From Lateolabrax maculatus (lineage: Eukaryota; Chordata; Actinopteri; Acropomatiformes; Lateolabracidae), in the NCBI GenBank assembly GCA_031216445.1, contig CM062214.1, forward strand, positions 28,872,501 to 28,936,500: DNA of 64,000 nt, written 5' to 3'. The position numbers and the translations under genes were made by a program. This document shows positions 20,128 to 31,192 of the stretch, piece after piece (the first letter of the stretch is position 1; each line of letters starts with the position of its first letter). The notes beneath the pieces are model-generated. The model searched no databases. It was not told where the DNA came from and saw only the letters and a list, made by a program, of their open reading frames with translations.

Positions 20128-20476
20128 GATGAGCTGGAGAGACAGGGAGACAACATGAGCCAACATTAGTCAGACATTAGTGGGAACTTTAGTTGTGGTT
20201 GAGGCTAGCGGCTTCCCCTGTAGATCAGTGCTCGAATGGGCTGGTACTCACTGGTACAGAGTACTTGGTACCCACATGAGTACTCCACCTGTATTCTTAT
20301 TGTGCATTACTACCTGAGTTAACGGTCATTAAAAACTTGTGCACAGATGTCCTTGTTGGAACTGGTTAAGAGCAACAGTTCAAATCACATGAAGACTACA
20401 GGTAAAACTATCAGTGGCACCACTGAGCCTCCTTCAACCCAACAGGAGCATGAGCTCATCAATATATTATACTTAC

Positions 20477-20609
20477 TGTGAAGGGGATGTGGACGCAAGC
20501 TGCCCGTCTTCATGCAGGTGTGAAACAAAAGAAAGTGAAACAAAGACAAAGTATATTTTTATGAGGCCAAGTGTGTTTAGACAAAAGAAAGGAGTTGGTG
20601 CTTTTTATA
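20477..20609 (-). promoter_or_regulatory. Putative promoter, ISRE and untranslated first exon of the heptad 4HB gene
   Basis: Reading the minus strand: a TATAAAAAGC at 20609-20600, an ISRE-type GTTTCACTTTCT (TTTCACTTTC = 20540-20531), then CATGAAGACGGGCAGCTTGC and a strong donor CTTCACA|GTAAGT (20477/20476). The acceptor before the ATG is CTCTCCAG ending at 20134, giving a 343-bp intron. The GACGGGCAGCT block resembles the same position of the putative mlkl first exon (GACGGGAAGCT at 21391). Transcription start is inferred, not seen. Confidence 0.5.
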
Positions 20610-21257
20610 TATATGTATATACATATATATATATATATATATAAATATCACATACTTGTGTACAGAACAGGCCTGTCTGATATTTACCTGTATTAGTTCA
20701 GCTGTGTTGTCCTTGTTCTGAGCTGTAATTGAGAGTCTATGTGTATGTGTTGACATACTTAATATGTAATAAAGCAGATTCTGATTATAATACAGTTTTA
20801 TTCTTCTAATATTGTGCTATAATATCAAATCTTTACTTCCATGTCTTCTACAGAGATGGTCAGCTGGTGATCGATGGCTTTAAGGATGATATCATGTAGC
20901 CATCAAGCAAAGGGGGCCTCTGGTTAAGATTAAAATAGTTTTATTATGTGCCTCAGATTTAATGTATAACTATTAATTATGAACTAATTAACCATTCAGA
21001 GGTCGACTGAAGAGGGACTGAGAGCAGGTCAACAGGAAGAGTTGCTTCTGTGTAATAAAATACACAAATAACTCTGAGAAAAGCTGAGTTTTGAGTGTGT
21101 TACATCACTTCAGCGTGTCACTGTGGGTGTTTGACATGAAGACAGATGATCAACACAACAGTGAGTCAGGGAGCCTGCAGGCCTCATGGGCCCTGCCATG
21201 ATTAATGCTTCTGCTTCAAGGACAGGATCCAGTAAATCCCGGGTGTGTCACAGGAAC
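20610..21257. other. Divergent intergenic region between heptad 4HB gene and mlkl
   Basis: Contains an (AT)n run at about 20606-20646 and no recognised exon. The two genes are transcribed away from each other, so this about 0.7-kb interval between the two TATA-like boxes may act as a shared regulatory region (inference). Confidence 0.4.
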
Positions 21258-21421
21258 ATAAATATCTCTCAGCGGGAAGGACTGCAACCTTCAGAGAGGA
21301 ACAGGAAGTAGAGAGCAGCAGAGGGAGGAGCTGAAGGCTGCAGAGTTTCATTTTCTGCCAGCAAACACTCACAACACGTTTCTGAGTGGAGACGGGAAGC
21401 TGCCACTGAAAACTGCTGCAG
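21258..21421 (+). promoter_or_regulatory. Putative mlkl promoter/first exon with ISRE
   Basis: A TATA-like CATAAATAT at 21258-21266. An ISRE-type AGTTTCATTTTCTG at 21344-21357 reads CAGAAAATGAAACT on the other strand and fits GAAANNGAAACT exactly. Then GAGACGGGAAGCTGCC and a donor CTGCTGCAG|GTAAAT at 21421/21422. Mammalian MLKL is interferon-inducible, which fits. The first-exon call is inferred from the donor and from the acceptor 6 nt before the ATG. Confidence 0.5.
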
Positions 21422-22875
21422 GTAAATGATCTTTGTTTCTAAAATCATCAGTAAACGCTCTGCTGGCAGCACAAGTCCTTCTCTGCAGTGAGGAAGCTCA
21501 CACTTCACATCTCTCAAACACAGAAGATCTTTATTGGTTTGGCAGCTTTTCTTTGTTTAACCTGTGCCGGCTGTTCTTTATTCTCTGTCCACTCATTCAT
21601 GCACATGTTGTACTTGTCAAGAAGCCATTAATGTGTTTTGCTGAAGAGAAAGATTCCTGCAGCGACACACCCGAGGTTTAACCTGGTGGAAAGTGACAGA
21701 AAGACGAGTTATTGCCTCCAGGGCAACAGAGAGGATCAGTTCCCAGCAGGAATGTTGGAAAGAGATGAAGTTTACCTGCTCACATGATGAAGATCAGCCA
21801 GTGCAGATCAAACTAAGACAAGTAAGCACCTGCCAAACCAATAAAAACCTAATCTTCTGTATTTGAGTCAAACACTCACTAAATATTGAAATACTCTGGC
21901 TTTAAATGGAGCAGTGGAAGTTATTATGGGCTTTCTTTACACAGACAAATCTGTTGTTGCTCAGTTCCTTTTTAAATAGGAAGTGCTTTTAGTTTCATAT
22001 GATGAAATGTTAATTCTCTGTACCGCTGAATATAATTGTTATTTGATGCCATAATTCTTAATTTGCTGATGAAACTCCGTCCATCGGCCCTGAACTGTTG
22101 AATGAAACATGGAGGTGTGTTGAAGCTCGTCCTGCTTCCCATTTCAGTCTAAGTCTCTAAGAATCAACACAATATCACAAATCATCTACACGTCTTGTTT
22201 CACTCTCAGAGCTTCCAATGCCATCAGTGCTGCTGGCAGTAAACTGTAAACAATTATTAAAAGCTTTTATTTTCAGTCTCAGCAGCTTGTGTGTGTTGCT
22301 GTCCTGCATCGGCTGTCACTGGATGTTAATATCTGTAAACTACCAACAAACACCCTGTGACACTAAACCTGTCACATCGTAGAAGCTTCACTTCCTGTCA
22401 CGCAGTGAGGATGATGAACAGACCAATCAGCAGCAGGTCCTCAGCGACTCACATGAATTATTGACGGACCGTCTCCTCGCTGTGTTACAGGACTCCCTGA
22501 TTGGACCTAGAGGCCCGTCCCTGTGGGACATGACAGCAGCTCAGCCTCTTTAATTACAGTCCTGTCGGCCCAGCTGCTGATAATTAGTGAACCTGTCCAG
22601 CTGTGGAAACACTTGTGACTATTTGAACATATAAAGTGTGTCCTGCGGGTGGCGCTACACGATAACGTCGATGTTCTTGTCACAGAGTGCTTTCACACTG
22701 TTGTTTTGCTACTTTTGAGTAAAGGATCTGTTGTCGTATCGCTGCCCTAAAGACTGGCTCAGTTCAGCTCAGGTTACTTCTGTTAACTGTGGCTGACTTC
22801 AGCTTGGACTGGTTTGCATTTAGCTCTGGTTTACTCCCTTTCATCCTTCAGCTGACTTCCTGTCTGCTTCTCCAG
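21422..22875 (+). other. Putative 5' UTR intron of mlkl
   Basis: About 1.45 kb between the proposed first-exon donor and the acceptor TGCTTCTCCAG ending at 22875. No coding exon was found. ORF-like stretches on both strands have no recognisable protein features. Confidence 0.4.
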
Positions 22876-22881
22876 CTGGTC

Positions 22882-25800
22882 ATGGACCTCGTAGATCCCA
22901 TCCTGTCCCTGGCCTCGCAGATCTACACTCTGGTGGAGCAAGTGAAGGCCAATAAGAAGCGCTGCCGCCGCGTTTGTCTGCGAGTCAAAGGCCTGGAGGA
23001 GCTGGTGAGGTCCATCAAACAGAGGGAGCGGGGACGCACCTCTGCAGACGTGGAAAAAGCTCTCCGGGAACTTTCCATCACCCTGAAATCAGCACAGGCA
23101 CTCATCAAGAAATACACTTTGGCCAACTGGATGGAGCGTGTCCTGAAGTCCAGCAGCCACGGAGAAGAGTTCAACAGCGTGAACGAACGCCTCAACGACG
23201 CCTTCCAGGTCCTGTCTGGAGCGCTGCAGGTGGAGCAGGGCAACATGCTGTTCCAGGTGTTTGAACTGGCCTCCAGAGAGAAAGAGGACGAGGTGGACGG
23301 GAGGGAGGACGACGCAGAGCTGAAGAACTGTGAGAGAAACTCCTGTTTGTAGAGGGTGTTGAGTTCTTGTAGTTTAAATCTTTACATCCAGAGCATCAGG
23401 ATGAATGATTCCTAAACTCAGGACAGTTGTATGATTTCAGAGCTGGTTGTGAGGGTTAGAATACTGAGACTGCATGGAGTCTGTTTCTGACTAGATAAAG
23501 ATATGAGCCCTGTGTGAGACCTCATGTCTGCCTGCTTTTCTTTCACCAGTGCTCCTGGACTACATGAAGCAGCAGGAGGAGAAAACAAACGCCATGATGA
23601 GAGAGTTCCAACACGTCAAAACCAACGTGGAGAAGGTCGTGGAGATCTGTGAGTCGGCAAACCCTTCAACACACACCATCCCAAATACACAAGCTGCTGC
23701 GCCAGTGTTGTTACTGCAGCCGCTGCAGTCAGTGAGGGGATGAATAATGGAAGATGTAGTCTTAATATAATAAACAATCTTCTTATTCGGCGGGCATAAA
23801 TAAATGTCGAGTGATGTTTCATGGGTGAATTTCCTCCCTGCAGCTGCTGATCACAGACGCAGTGAGTCTGATCTCCTTCCTCTGACTTGCTGCTTGATGT
23901 GTTCCTTCTTTCCCTTTTTCATCGAACTGTTTCTGCAGCTTTCGTCTCAGAAACAAGGTTTGGAGCTCACATTAACTGGGATACAACAGATCAAACTGTA
24001 ATGTAGTGGACTTGATAAAGGATTGATTTCCCAGAACTTCCATTTCTCCTGAGTGCATCTGATTCAGGTTCCTGATGCAGTTCTGCATCACAGGAGTGAC
24101 TGAGATGGACAGAAAAAAACCCATAATGCAGTCTGAGCACAACTGCAATAAAACTCTTTGGGCAAATTTAGCTTAAGTTTAGACATTTTATAACCTGTAA
24201 AATGTTCTTTATTTCTGAGCACCCGTCCTCTTTCCGAGGCGAATCAAAGCTATTCAATTATTAAGATGCAGCCGTCTGTCTTTACAGACAGGTGAACAGA
24301 AGATTCACCTCCTGTTGGAATTAGATAAATAAGATGCATCATATAAAACTAATAAAACTATTGCTTCACTACAAAGCAGCAGTAGCTAAAAACAGGTCTC
24401 TTTCCAACAGTGTGTCTGTTTTGCTGTATTGTCAGGGCTGTTTTTGGACAGTGGAAGTGGAGCTAATGGCTGCCTACACCAGAGAAACCAACAATCTGAT
24501 AATGAAAGACATGGTTGGTTCAAACACATTTTGGTTGAACGGCATCTTTAGTTATAAATAATTTAGTAATTTATGGCGTCGTTTTAGAGAAAAAACTGCT
24601 GCACTCGACCTGCTGGGCAGCAGACAGACAGTCAGAGAGCAGCAGATGTTCCCTCGAGAGGGGGTGGAGACCAAACACAGAGCCAACACTGGACTCACCT
24701 CCATCAGGTGATCTAACTGACTTGTGTCTGTGTGTTTACAGTGAATAAGCCCAGCGTCACTGATGAAGCCATCCGGATGATCAAACCGGACGAGCTGAAG
24801 TACGAACATCCCAAAGTGCCTTTCATGAAAACATCGAGCTCAGAGGTCTACAGAGGAAGGTACCACGGATTCACGGTGGCCATCAAGAGATACATCGACC
24901 CTGTGAGCACCAGCCCAAGGTCTGCCTGTTCCACCACAGCTATTCCTCACCAGCATCACTCACAGTTTAAAGGGGTAGTTCAAATTTATCCAAGTGTGGC
25001 TGTATGAGGTACTTCTCTATAGTCAGTGTGTTACCTACAGTAGATGACAGTCAGCTCGCCCTCAGTTTGGAGAAGCAGGCAGTTGTCCCTGCAGGACGCT
25101 CAGTGATGTTGTGGACAGGGTCAGCAGCAACAAGCATTTTAACCACCTAAAAGAATCAATATCAGTTTAATTGTACGCTTTATTTAAAATATTTTCACCA
25201 CTTTACTTTGTTGTCAGACAGCCCTTTCTGATGGGGACTGAAGTGATTTTACCTTGCAGAACAGGTGAGCTGCTGGTCTGCCGCCGACTTGTTACATGGT
25301 GTAACACGTTAGTTCGGATGTGAAGTGACACAAAAACACAAATAAACTAACCGATTGAGGTGGCGGGACACCAGCAAGTGTTCTGCGAGGTAAAATCACT
25401 GTTTTTGTCAAAGGAGTCTGGTGGCTTTGATAAGAACACAGATGGATAAAACGGCTTCAGTTCCCCGTCAGAGAGGTCAGAGAGGTTAGAGAGGTCTGTC
25501 TGACGGCAGGGTGAAGCGGTGAAAATATTCTAAATACAGCGTCCACTTAAACGGATATTGATTCTTTTAGGAGGCTGAAACACGTGTTGCTGCTGACCCC
25601 GTCCACAGCAAGACATGTGTGTCAGTATCAGTGTGTGACACACTGTATGTGTGTGTGTGTGTGTGTGTGCAGGGAGGTGCAGTCTGTTTTCAATAAGGAG
25701 GTTGAGACCATGAAGCGGTTCGAGTCGCCCAACATCCTGCGAGTGTTTGGGATCTGCGTGCAGGACGAGGACGGTGAGTGAGCTGCAGTCAGTGAACATC

Positions 25801-28213
25801 AGACACACCTGTAAAGTGACAGTCATGTGAGGTGTGTGTGCGGCCGCCTGCAGGACCCACCCCCGAGTTCCTCATCATCATGGAGTACTGTGAGAAGGGA
25901 AGCCTTCGTCAGGTCCTGGACTCTGAGTCCAGACTGTCCTGGACCAAGAAAGCTCGCATGTGTCGGGACGCAGCACAAGGACTCTACCGGTCAGTCGCTC
26001 AGTGGAGTGGATGATATTCCACTGCCACAGTATAATTCATTCAGATTTTATATTATATATATTACATTTTATTGTAATGTATTATATTATATTATATTAT
26101 ATTACATTATATTATATTATATTATATTATATTATATTATATTATATTATATTATACTATATTATATTATATTGTACTGTATTGTATTATATTATTTTAT
26201 TGTGAAGTCTGTAACTGCAGCTGAGAACAGGCGGTGCTGCAGTAAACACTGAACCTGACAAGACCTGCCAAACCCAAACCCAGTGTTCTGATCGATCGAT
26301 CGATTGATTGATTGATTGATTGTCTCCCAGACTGCACCAGACGGAGGAAAAGTCAAAGGTTCATGGATGCGTTAGCAGCAGCAAGTTCCTGGTGGCTGAA
26401 GGCTACACAGTCAAGGTACTGAGGCCCCAGTGTATGGTGGGATTGCTGAGGGCCCAGTGTATGGTGGGATTGCTGAGGCCCCAGTGTATGGTGGGATTGC
26501 TGAGGGCCCAGTGTATGGTGGGATTTAAAGGGAAATTGCCACTTTTTAAGTCCAGTCAGTGATGATGGTAAATGTTGTCAGTTGAAGTGCTGCTATATTG
26601 ACTGAGAGAGTCAGTGCCTACATGTACCAGGATGCATTGCACGCAGACTTCTGACGCCTGCTGGGTATCTTCACCCGTATTTTCTGGCTCAAATAAATAC
26701 GGCTGAATGTTGAGGATGAAGTGTTGATGTTGCCGTTGTTGTTTTCAGCTGGGAGGTTTCGAGCTGTCAAAAACTGAGACGTCGCTGAAAAAGCCAACGA
26801 GGGAGAAAGAGATCACGTCTCTGTGCTACTCGTCTCCTCAGATGCTGGACGACATCAACCACGTCTACAGCAAAGCGTGCGAGATGTACAGGTGAGGCGG
26901 CTGCTGCGGACCCGCGCTGCCTGCTGGGTCACCGGCTGGGGATTCATGGGTTCTCACTTTCTGACAAAGCTTCAGGTTCTACATGCAGAAAGTTCAAGTC
27001 ATCAAGTCTGAGTTGCTAATAAGTCGGTTTTGGTCCAGATGTTTGGTCCAAAGCATTAGTCAACAATGTATTAACCGTTAATCTTTATACAGACTCATCC
27101 TTTTAGTTTTTTGCTCGTTTTCTGTGGAGTTTCTGTAGAGCTTGAAATTAAATGTATTATTGTTGTTCATTCTAAAAGTTTAACTGCAGGACATAAGATG
27201 TCTCCCGCTCCCCTGAAAGGTCTCAGTGTTTCACTACAGGCTTCAGTTTCCACACCACACTGTGTAAGTTTCATACTGGATCCTGATTGGCTAAATCCTG
27301 CAGGTGTTCACCTGAGATGTCAGGGGAGCTCAGAGACTTTCTTCCTTCAGCAGATGAATGTGAAAACAACTCTCAACTTTAAATAATAATACAATTAAAT
27401 GTTGTCTTCCAGCTTTGGAATCGTCCTGTGGGAAGTTGCAACCCGTAAGAGACCTTTTGAAGGTGCGTATCTGCAGAGCATCGACATCCAGGCAGGCAGC
27501 TGTTAACAGCTGGAAGTTTGAAGAGTCAGAGGATCAATAAAGTTATTACGGTTGATCCTGAAGGTCTGTTTCTGCACCGACAGACAGACGTCAGCGTCTG
27601 TGGAGCTGCTTCTACTGTTGCTCTTCATGTTTTCTCTTCCAGGTTGTTCGAGTAAAGAAATCTACCAGAAAGTGTGTAAAGAGAAGTTTCAGGCGCCGCT
27701 CCCCGTCGACTGTCCGAAAGCACTGGGAGATCTGATCAACACCTGTCGGGCCTACGACAGCTTCCAGAGACCGTCTGCTGGAGGTAACTCTCCCCCCACC
27801 CGCTTACTGATACCTGGAGACAGGTACGGTGCCCTGAGATACTGGACCTGCTGGACCCACCTAATGAGGGAACAGTGTAGAACTGGAAAGTCTTTATGGA
27901 GACAGCTGGTGAAATGTGATGAGAACTTCTTTCTAACAGACGGTTTGGACTGTGAGAAGAGTCCCTCGCTCAGTCCCACTGCTTCCTTCATCACAGCTGA
28001 GCATCATCAGCATCTCATCAACCACAACACACACACAGAAAAACCACACAAACACACACAGAAAAACCACACAAACACAAACTGTGAATCATTCATGAAG
28101 CTGATTCTTGTGCAGCTGATTGAAAGATGTCTGAGTGTGTCTGTCTGTCTGTCTCCTCAGTGCTGGTGGACAAACTGCACAGCGTGGTGACACAGTTGGA
28201 GGAGGAGAGATAA
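22882..28213 (+). CDS. mlkl: Mixed lineage kinase domain-like pseudokinase (necroptosis executioner)
   Basis: MLKL is phosphorylated by RIPK3, oligomerises and disrupts the plasma membrane through its 4HB domain. Eleven coding exons: 22882-23329, 23550-23648, 23844-23861 (an 18-nt microexon, least certain), 24742-24919, 25673-25773, 25854-25989, 26331-26415, 26749-26891, 27413-27462, 27643-27783 and 28161-28213; 483 aa (human 471). Residues 1-130 are the 4HB, about 140-188 the brace, and 205-483 the pseudokinase. The beta-3 VAIK lysine is K237. The catalytic loop is HGC (338-340) instead of HRD and the DFG motif is GFE (358-360), both losses typical of MLKL. ETS at 365-367 aligns with the human QTS whose Thr/Ser are RIPK3 targets. 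FESPNILRVFGIC and IIMEYCEKGSLRQVL are also diagnostic. The start is the ATG six bases after an acceptor. Candidate poly(A) signals are at 28586 and 28914. Confidence 0.92.
24963..25612 (+). mobile_element. Fold-back MITE in mlkl intron 4
   Basis: The left segment (TTTAAAGGGGTAGTTCAAAT, CATAGTCAGTGTGTTACCTA) matches a dispersed fish repeat I recognise. Arms at about 25106-25170 and 25547-25612 are inverted copies of each other: left GTGGACAGGGTCAGCAGCAA...CTAAAAGAATCAATATC, right GATATTGATTCTTTTAG...TTGCTGCTGACCCCGTCCAC. The outer left extension has no counterpart on the right, so the right end seems truncated close to exon 5. Superfamily not assigned. Confidence 0.65.
26040..26205 (+). repeat. 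ATTAT microsatellite in mlkl intron
   Basis: (TATAT/ATTAT)n run with few substitutions, immediately after exon 25854-25989. A (GATC/GATT)n run follows at 26290-26322, just before the next acceptor. Confidence 0.95.
26418..26525 (+). repeat. 27-bp tandem repeat in mlkl intron
   Basis: Four copies of a unit like GAGG(C/G)CCCAGTGTATGGTGGG followed by ATTGCT, beginning immediately after the donor of exon 26331-26415. Confidence 0.95.
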
Positions 28214-30118
28214 ACTCTTCATCCCTCAGCCTCTTCATCAGCATCATCCTCATCCTCAGGAAGAGAAATACAGCTGCAATACAACTGGCCTGTAACTTCT
28301 ATATAATGCTCAAACTTAGAGCCACATGTTTGAGTTTCAGTGGACTGTAAGCCTCTCGTGCCTACAGGTGCTGTGAACAGTGAAATGTGATCATATACAC
28401 GATAACTCAGGTTGTTTTAGAGCTGCTGGTCATTTGATTGGATGTAATACTGATAATATTGTGATTCACAGGCCGTATGAGGCGCAGAGCCTCAGGGCGG
28501 CTCGTCCCCGTCTGCATACAGCTCAATGTTACACCCACATCCCACTTCGACTGTTATAACACAATGAAGCACCGACGTTACCCAGAATAAATTGTACAGA
28601 CCAATGAGCATGTGGTGTTAAAAGTACACAACGCGAGCACACACGTGGTGACAGATCTTTAGTGTGTGCACTTCTTTGTGTGTTTTTGTCAATGTGTGTG
28701 TCCCTCTTCCATGGTGTCAGCCATGTTTGTCCAGAAATGTCAGGGGGTTTGTCCGTTGTCTTGGTTTTCTGTGGGTATAATGCAACCCAGTTCTGTGTTG
28801 GTGCTGTATTAATTAAGGGTTTGAGGTTTAGGTTTTAACCTTTATGTTTACTATGATCACAAAGGGCTGTTTGATGCAACAGTGTGCTGATGTTTAAATG
28901 CTAAACTATGCATAATAAAGTCAAACTAATACAGTAATCAGTCTCATTCATTTAAAGGAATAAAGACCAAACCACAGAGGAAAAACCACTTCTTTCTTTT
29001 AAATGCATTTGGATTAAGCGTGGCTGGTCTGTTGATTAGCAGTAAAACATGTTTTGTGGAGGCGATTGAGATTGTTGAGAGCTGATAGATAATGTTGTAT
29101 ATTTCTGGCACCTTTATATTAAGATTTGAGTCCACTGTTAGTTTACAGGACGGCCTGGTGTGACTTTAGCATTAAAACCTGGTATTATATCTGACATGAA
29201 CATCTGTACTACCTCCTCTTTCTAGGATATCAGGGTCTTTATAATTTGGTGGTGATGGATCCAGACTGAAGAGTGTATCCTCAGTCGTAAAAAAAAAAGA
29301 CTAATTAGATGCACAAACCTTGATCTCCAGCGGGGAAACTCGGCTGTTGCAGCAGCACAAGAACAGAAATAAGTACAGAGAGTAAAAGAAGAAATAACAG
29401 GACATATTTAAAACTAAAATAATAGAAACGATGCAAGAGCCATTAGAAACACAGAGACCAGGTGGGCTACACATGCTTCATTTAAATATATGATATACTT
29501 AGACAGAGGCTCATTCACAGTGATCAGAGAGAAATACAGGGCTCGCTGGCATCAAGGGAACTGTAGTCCTGGATAAAGTGGACTACAAGTCAAAGACACA
29601 GTAAGAGAGATAAAAGGGAAACCACAGAGGAAAAGCATTTCCTTCTTTTCAACAATTTCCACCTTATTTGTACACAGTATTTTACACACTTGTATAATTA
29701 TATCAGCTACACTTGGCTTGACATTGTATGTTGTTGGTCATTGTGGCTTTTTATATTTATACATTCACCAACATGTAGATATTAGTTGTATAAGACGAAC
29801 AGAGACCTCGCTCTTTGTTCAGCTGTGTTGTCCCTGTTTGTAGTTGTCCGTCTCCTCCTGGAAACGGATCTGTGTGTAACACTGAGAGCAGCTTGAAACC
29901 GGAGTCACGCTCCTTGTCTGCGTTCACATGTCTGGCCGGTAAATCTGGTTCTGGTTCTGAAACTCCAGGATCGTTTCCGGGTTAGCTGCGGTTCATCCTC
30001 CGTGACTTCCGGTATCAGCGGCGGTGAATCATCCCGACAGCCTCGGATCTTTGGCAGTGACGCGGCGGGCAGAGCGGCAGAGCGGGCGGGCGCCGGGAGA
30101 TTCGAGCCCAGCCGCGGT
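28214..30118. other. mlkl 3' UTR and intergenic region
   Basis: Poly(A) hexamers at 28586-28591 and 28914-28919 are candidate ends of the mlkl mRNA. Beyond them there is no recognised exon; the sequence becomes GC-rich from about 29980, at the rfwd3 CpG-island-like promoter. Confidence 0.45.
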
Positions 30119-30450
30119 CCCGGTCCTGATCCGGTCCTGATCCGGTCCTCACCCGGTCCTGATCCGGTCCTGATCCGGTCCTCACCCGGTCCTCACCCGG
30201 TCCTGATCCGGTCCTCACCCGGTCCTCACCCGGTCCTCACCCGGTCCTGATCCGGTCCTCACCCGGTCCTGATCCGGTCCTCACCCGGTCCTGATCCGGT
30301 CCTGATCCGGTCCTCACCCGGTCCTCACCCGGTCCTCACCCGGTCCTCACCCGGTCCTGATCCGGTCCTCACCCGGTCCTGATCCGGTCCTCACCCGGTC
30401 CTCACCCGGTCCTGATCCGGTCCTCACCCGGTCCTCACCCGGTCCTCACT
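30119..30450 (+). repeat. 11-bp GC-rich minisatellite upstream of rfwd3
   Basis: About 30 units alternating between GGTCCTGATCC and GGTCCTCACCC, in irregular order, upstream of the presumed rfwd3 first exon. Confidence 0.95.
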
Positions 30451-30560
30451 CCGGGAACGTGCCCCGCCGCCACCGGACCCGTGAGATTAGAGTCCTCGGA
30501 GCCATGTTGTCGCCTCGTGTGGTTTTCCGGAGCGGCGGTTAAACCTTCACTTCCACTCAG
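30451..30560 (+). other. Putative rfwd3 untranslated first exon
   Basis: GC-rich sequence with several CpGs and a donor CCACTCAG|GTAACG at 30560/30561. The next acceptor in the right place is TGCCGTGCAG ending at 31900, directly before the ATG. The start of transcription is not visible. Confidence 0.4.
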
Positions 30561-30606
30561 GTAACGGATCCCGGTAACGGATCCCGGTAACGGATCCCGG
30601 TAACGG
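30561..30606 (+). repeat. 13-bp repeat carrying the splice-donor sequence
   Basis: GTAACGGATCCCG repeated about 3.5 times, starting exactly at the presumed rfwd3 exon-1 donor, so that G|GTAACG occurs four times in succession. Confidence 0.85.
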
Positions 30607-30777
30607 TGGCTTAGCTGGCGGCGCTAACCGGCCAGCCAGCGGCCTGGTGTGGAGCCCGCTCCCCGGTCCGCAGCACGGTTACCGGCGGCAGCAGTAACGG
30701 ATGCGTGTTGACGGTATTAAAGCGTCATGAACGTATTCAGCCCCGCACATGCTCGCTACCTGCAGCTACCTGCAGCC

Positions 30778-30963
30778 CGGGGAGCAGCCCGGGGACCCGG
30801 GGAGCAGCCCGGGGATCAGCCCGGGGATCAGCCCGGGGACCCGGGGAGCAGCCCGGGGATCAGCCCGGGGATCAGCCCGGGGAGCAGCCCGGGGAGCGAC
30901 CCGGGGACCCGGGGAGCAGCCCGGGGATCAGCCCGGGGATCAGCCCGGGGAGCAGCCCGGGGA
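30778..30963 (+). repeat. GCCCGGGG minisatellite
   Basis: Units such as GGAGCAGCCCGGGGATCAGCCC and GACCCGGGGAGCAGCCC, with the palindromic CCCGGGG core recurring every 12 or so bases. It lies in the presumed first intron of rfwd3. Long frames through it are artefacts. Confidence 0.95.
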
Positions 30964-31048
30964 GTTTGTTTGAGTTGTTCTCGAGTTGTTCTGAGTCGTT
31001 GCTGCCGGACTCTGCAGCTCCAGGACTCAGAACCAGAGACCTGGAGCC

Positions 31049-31192
31049 GCAGAGAGTCCTGCAGAGTCCTGCAGAGTCCCGGAGCCGCAGAGTCCTGCAG
31101 AGTCCTGCAGAGTCCCGGAGCCGCAGAGTCCTGCAGAGTCCTGCAGAGTCCCGGAGCCGCAGAGTCCTGCAGAGTCCTGCAGAGTCCGGACA
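31049..31192 (+). repeat. Minisatellite of GAGTCCTGCAGAGTCC units
   Basis: Four blocks of GAGTCCTGCAGAGTCCTGCA GAGTCCCGGAGCCGCA, about 37 bp each, in the presumed first intron of rfwd3. Confidence 0.95.
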
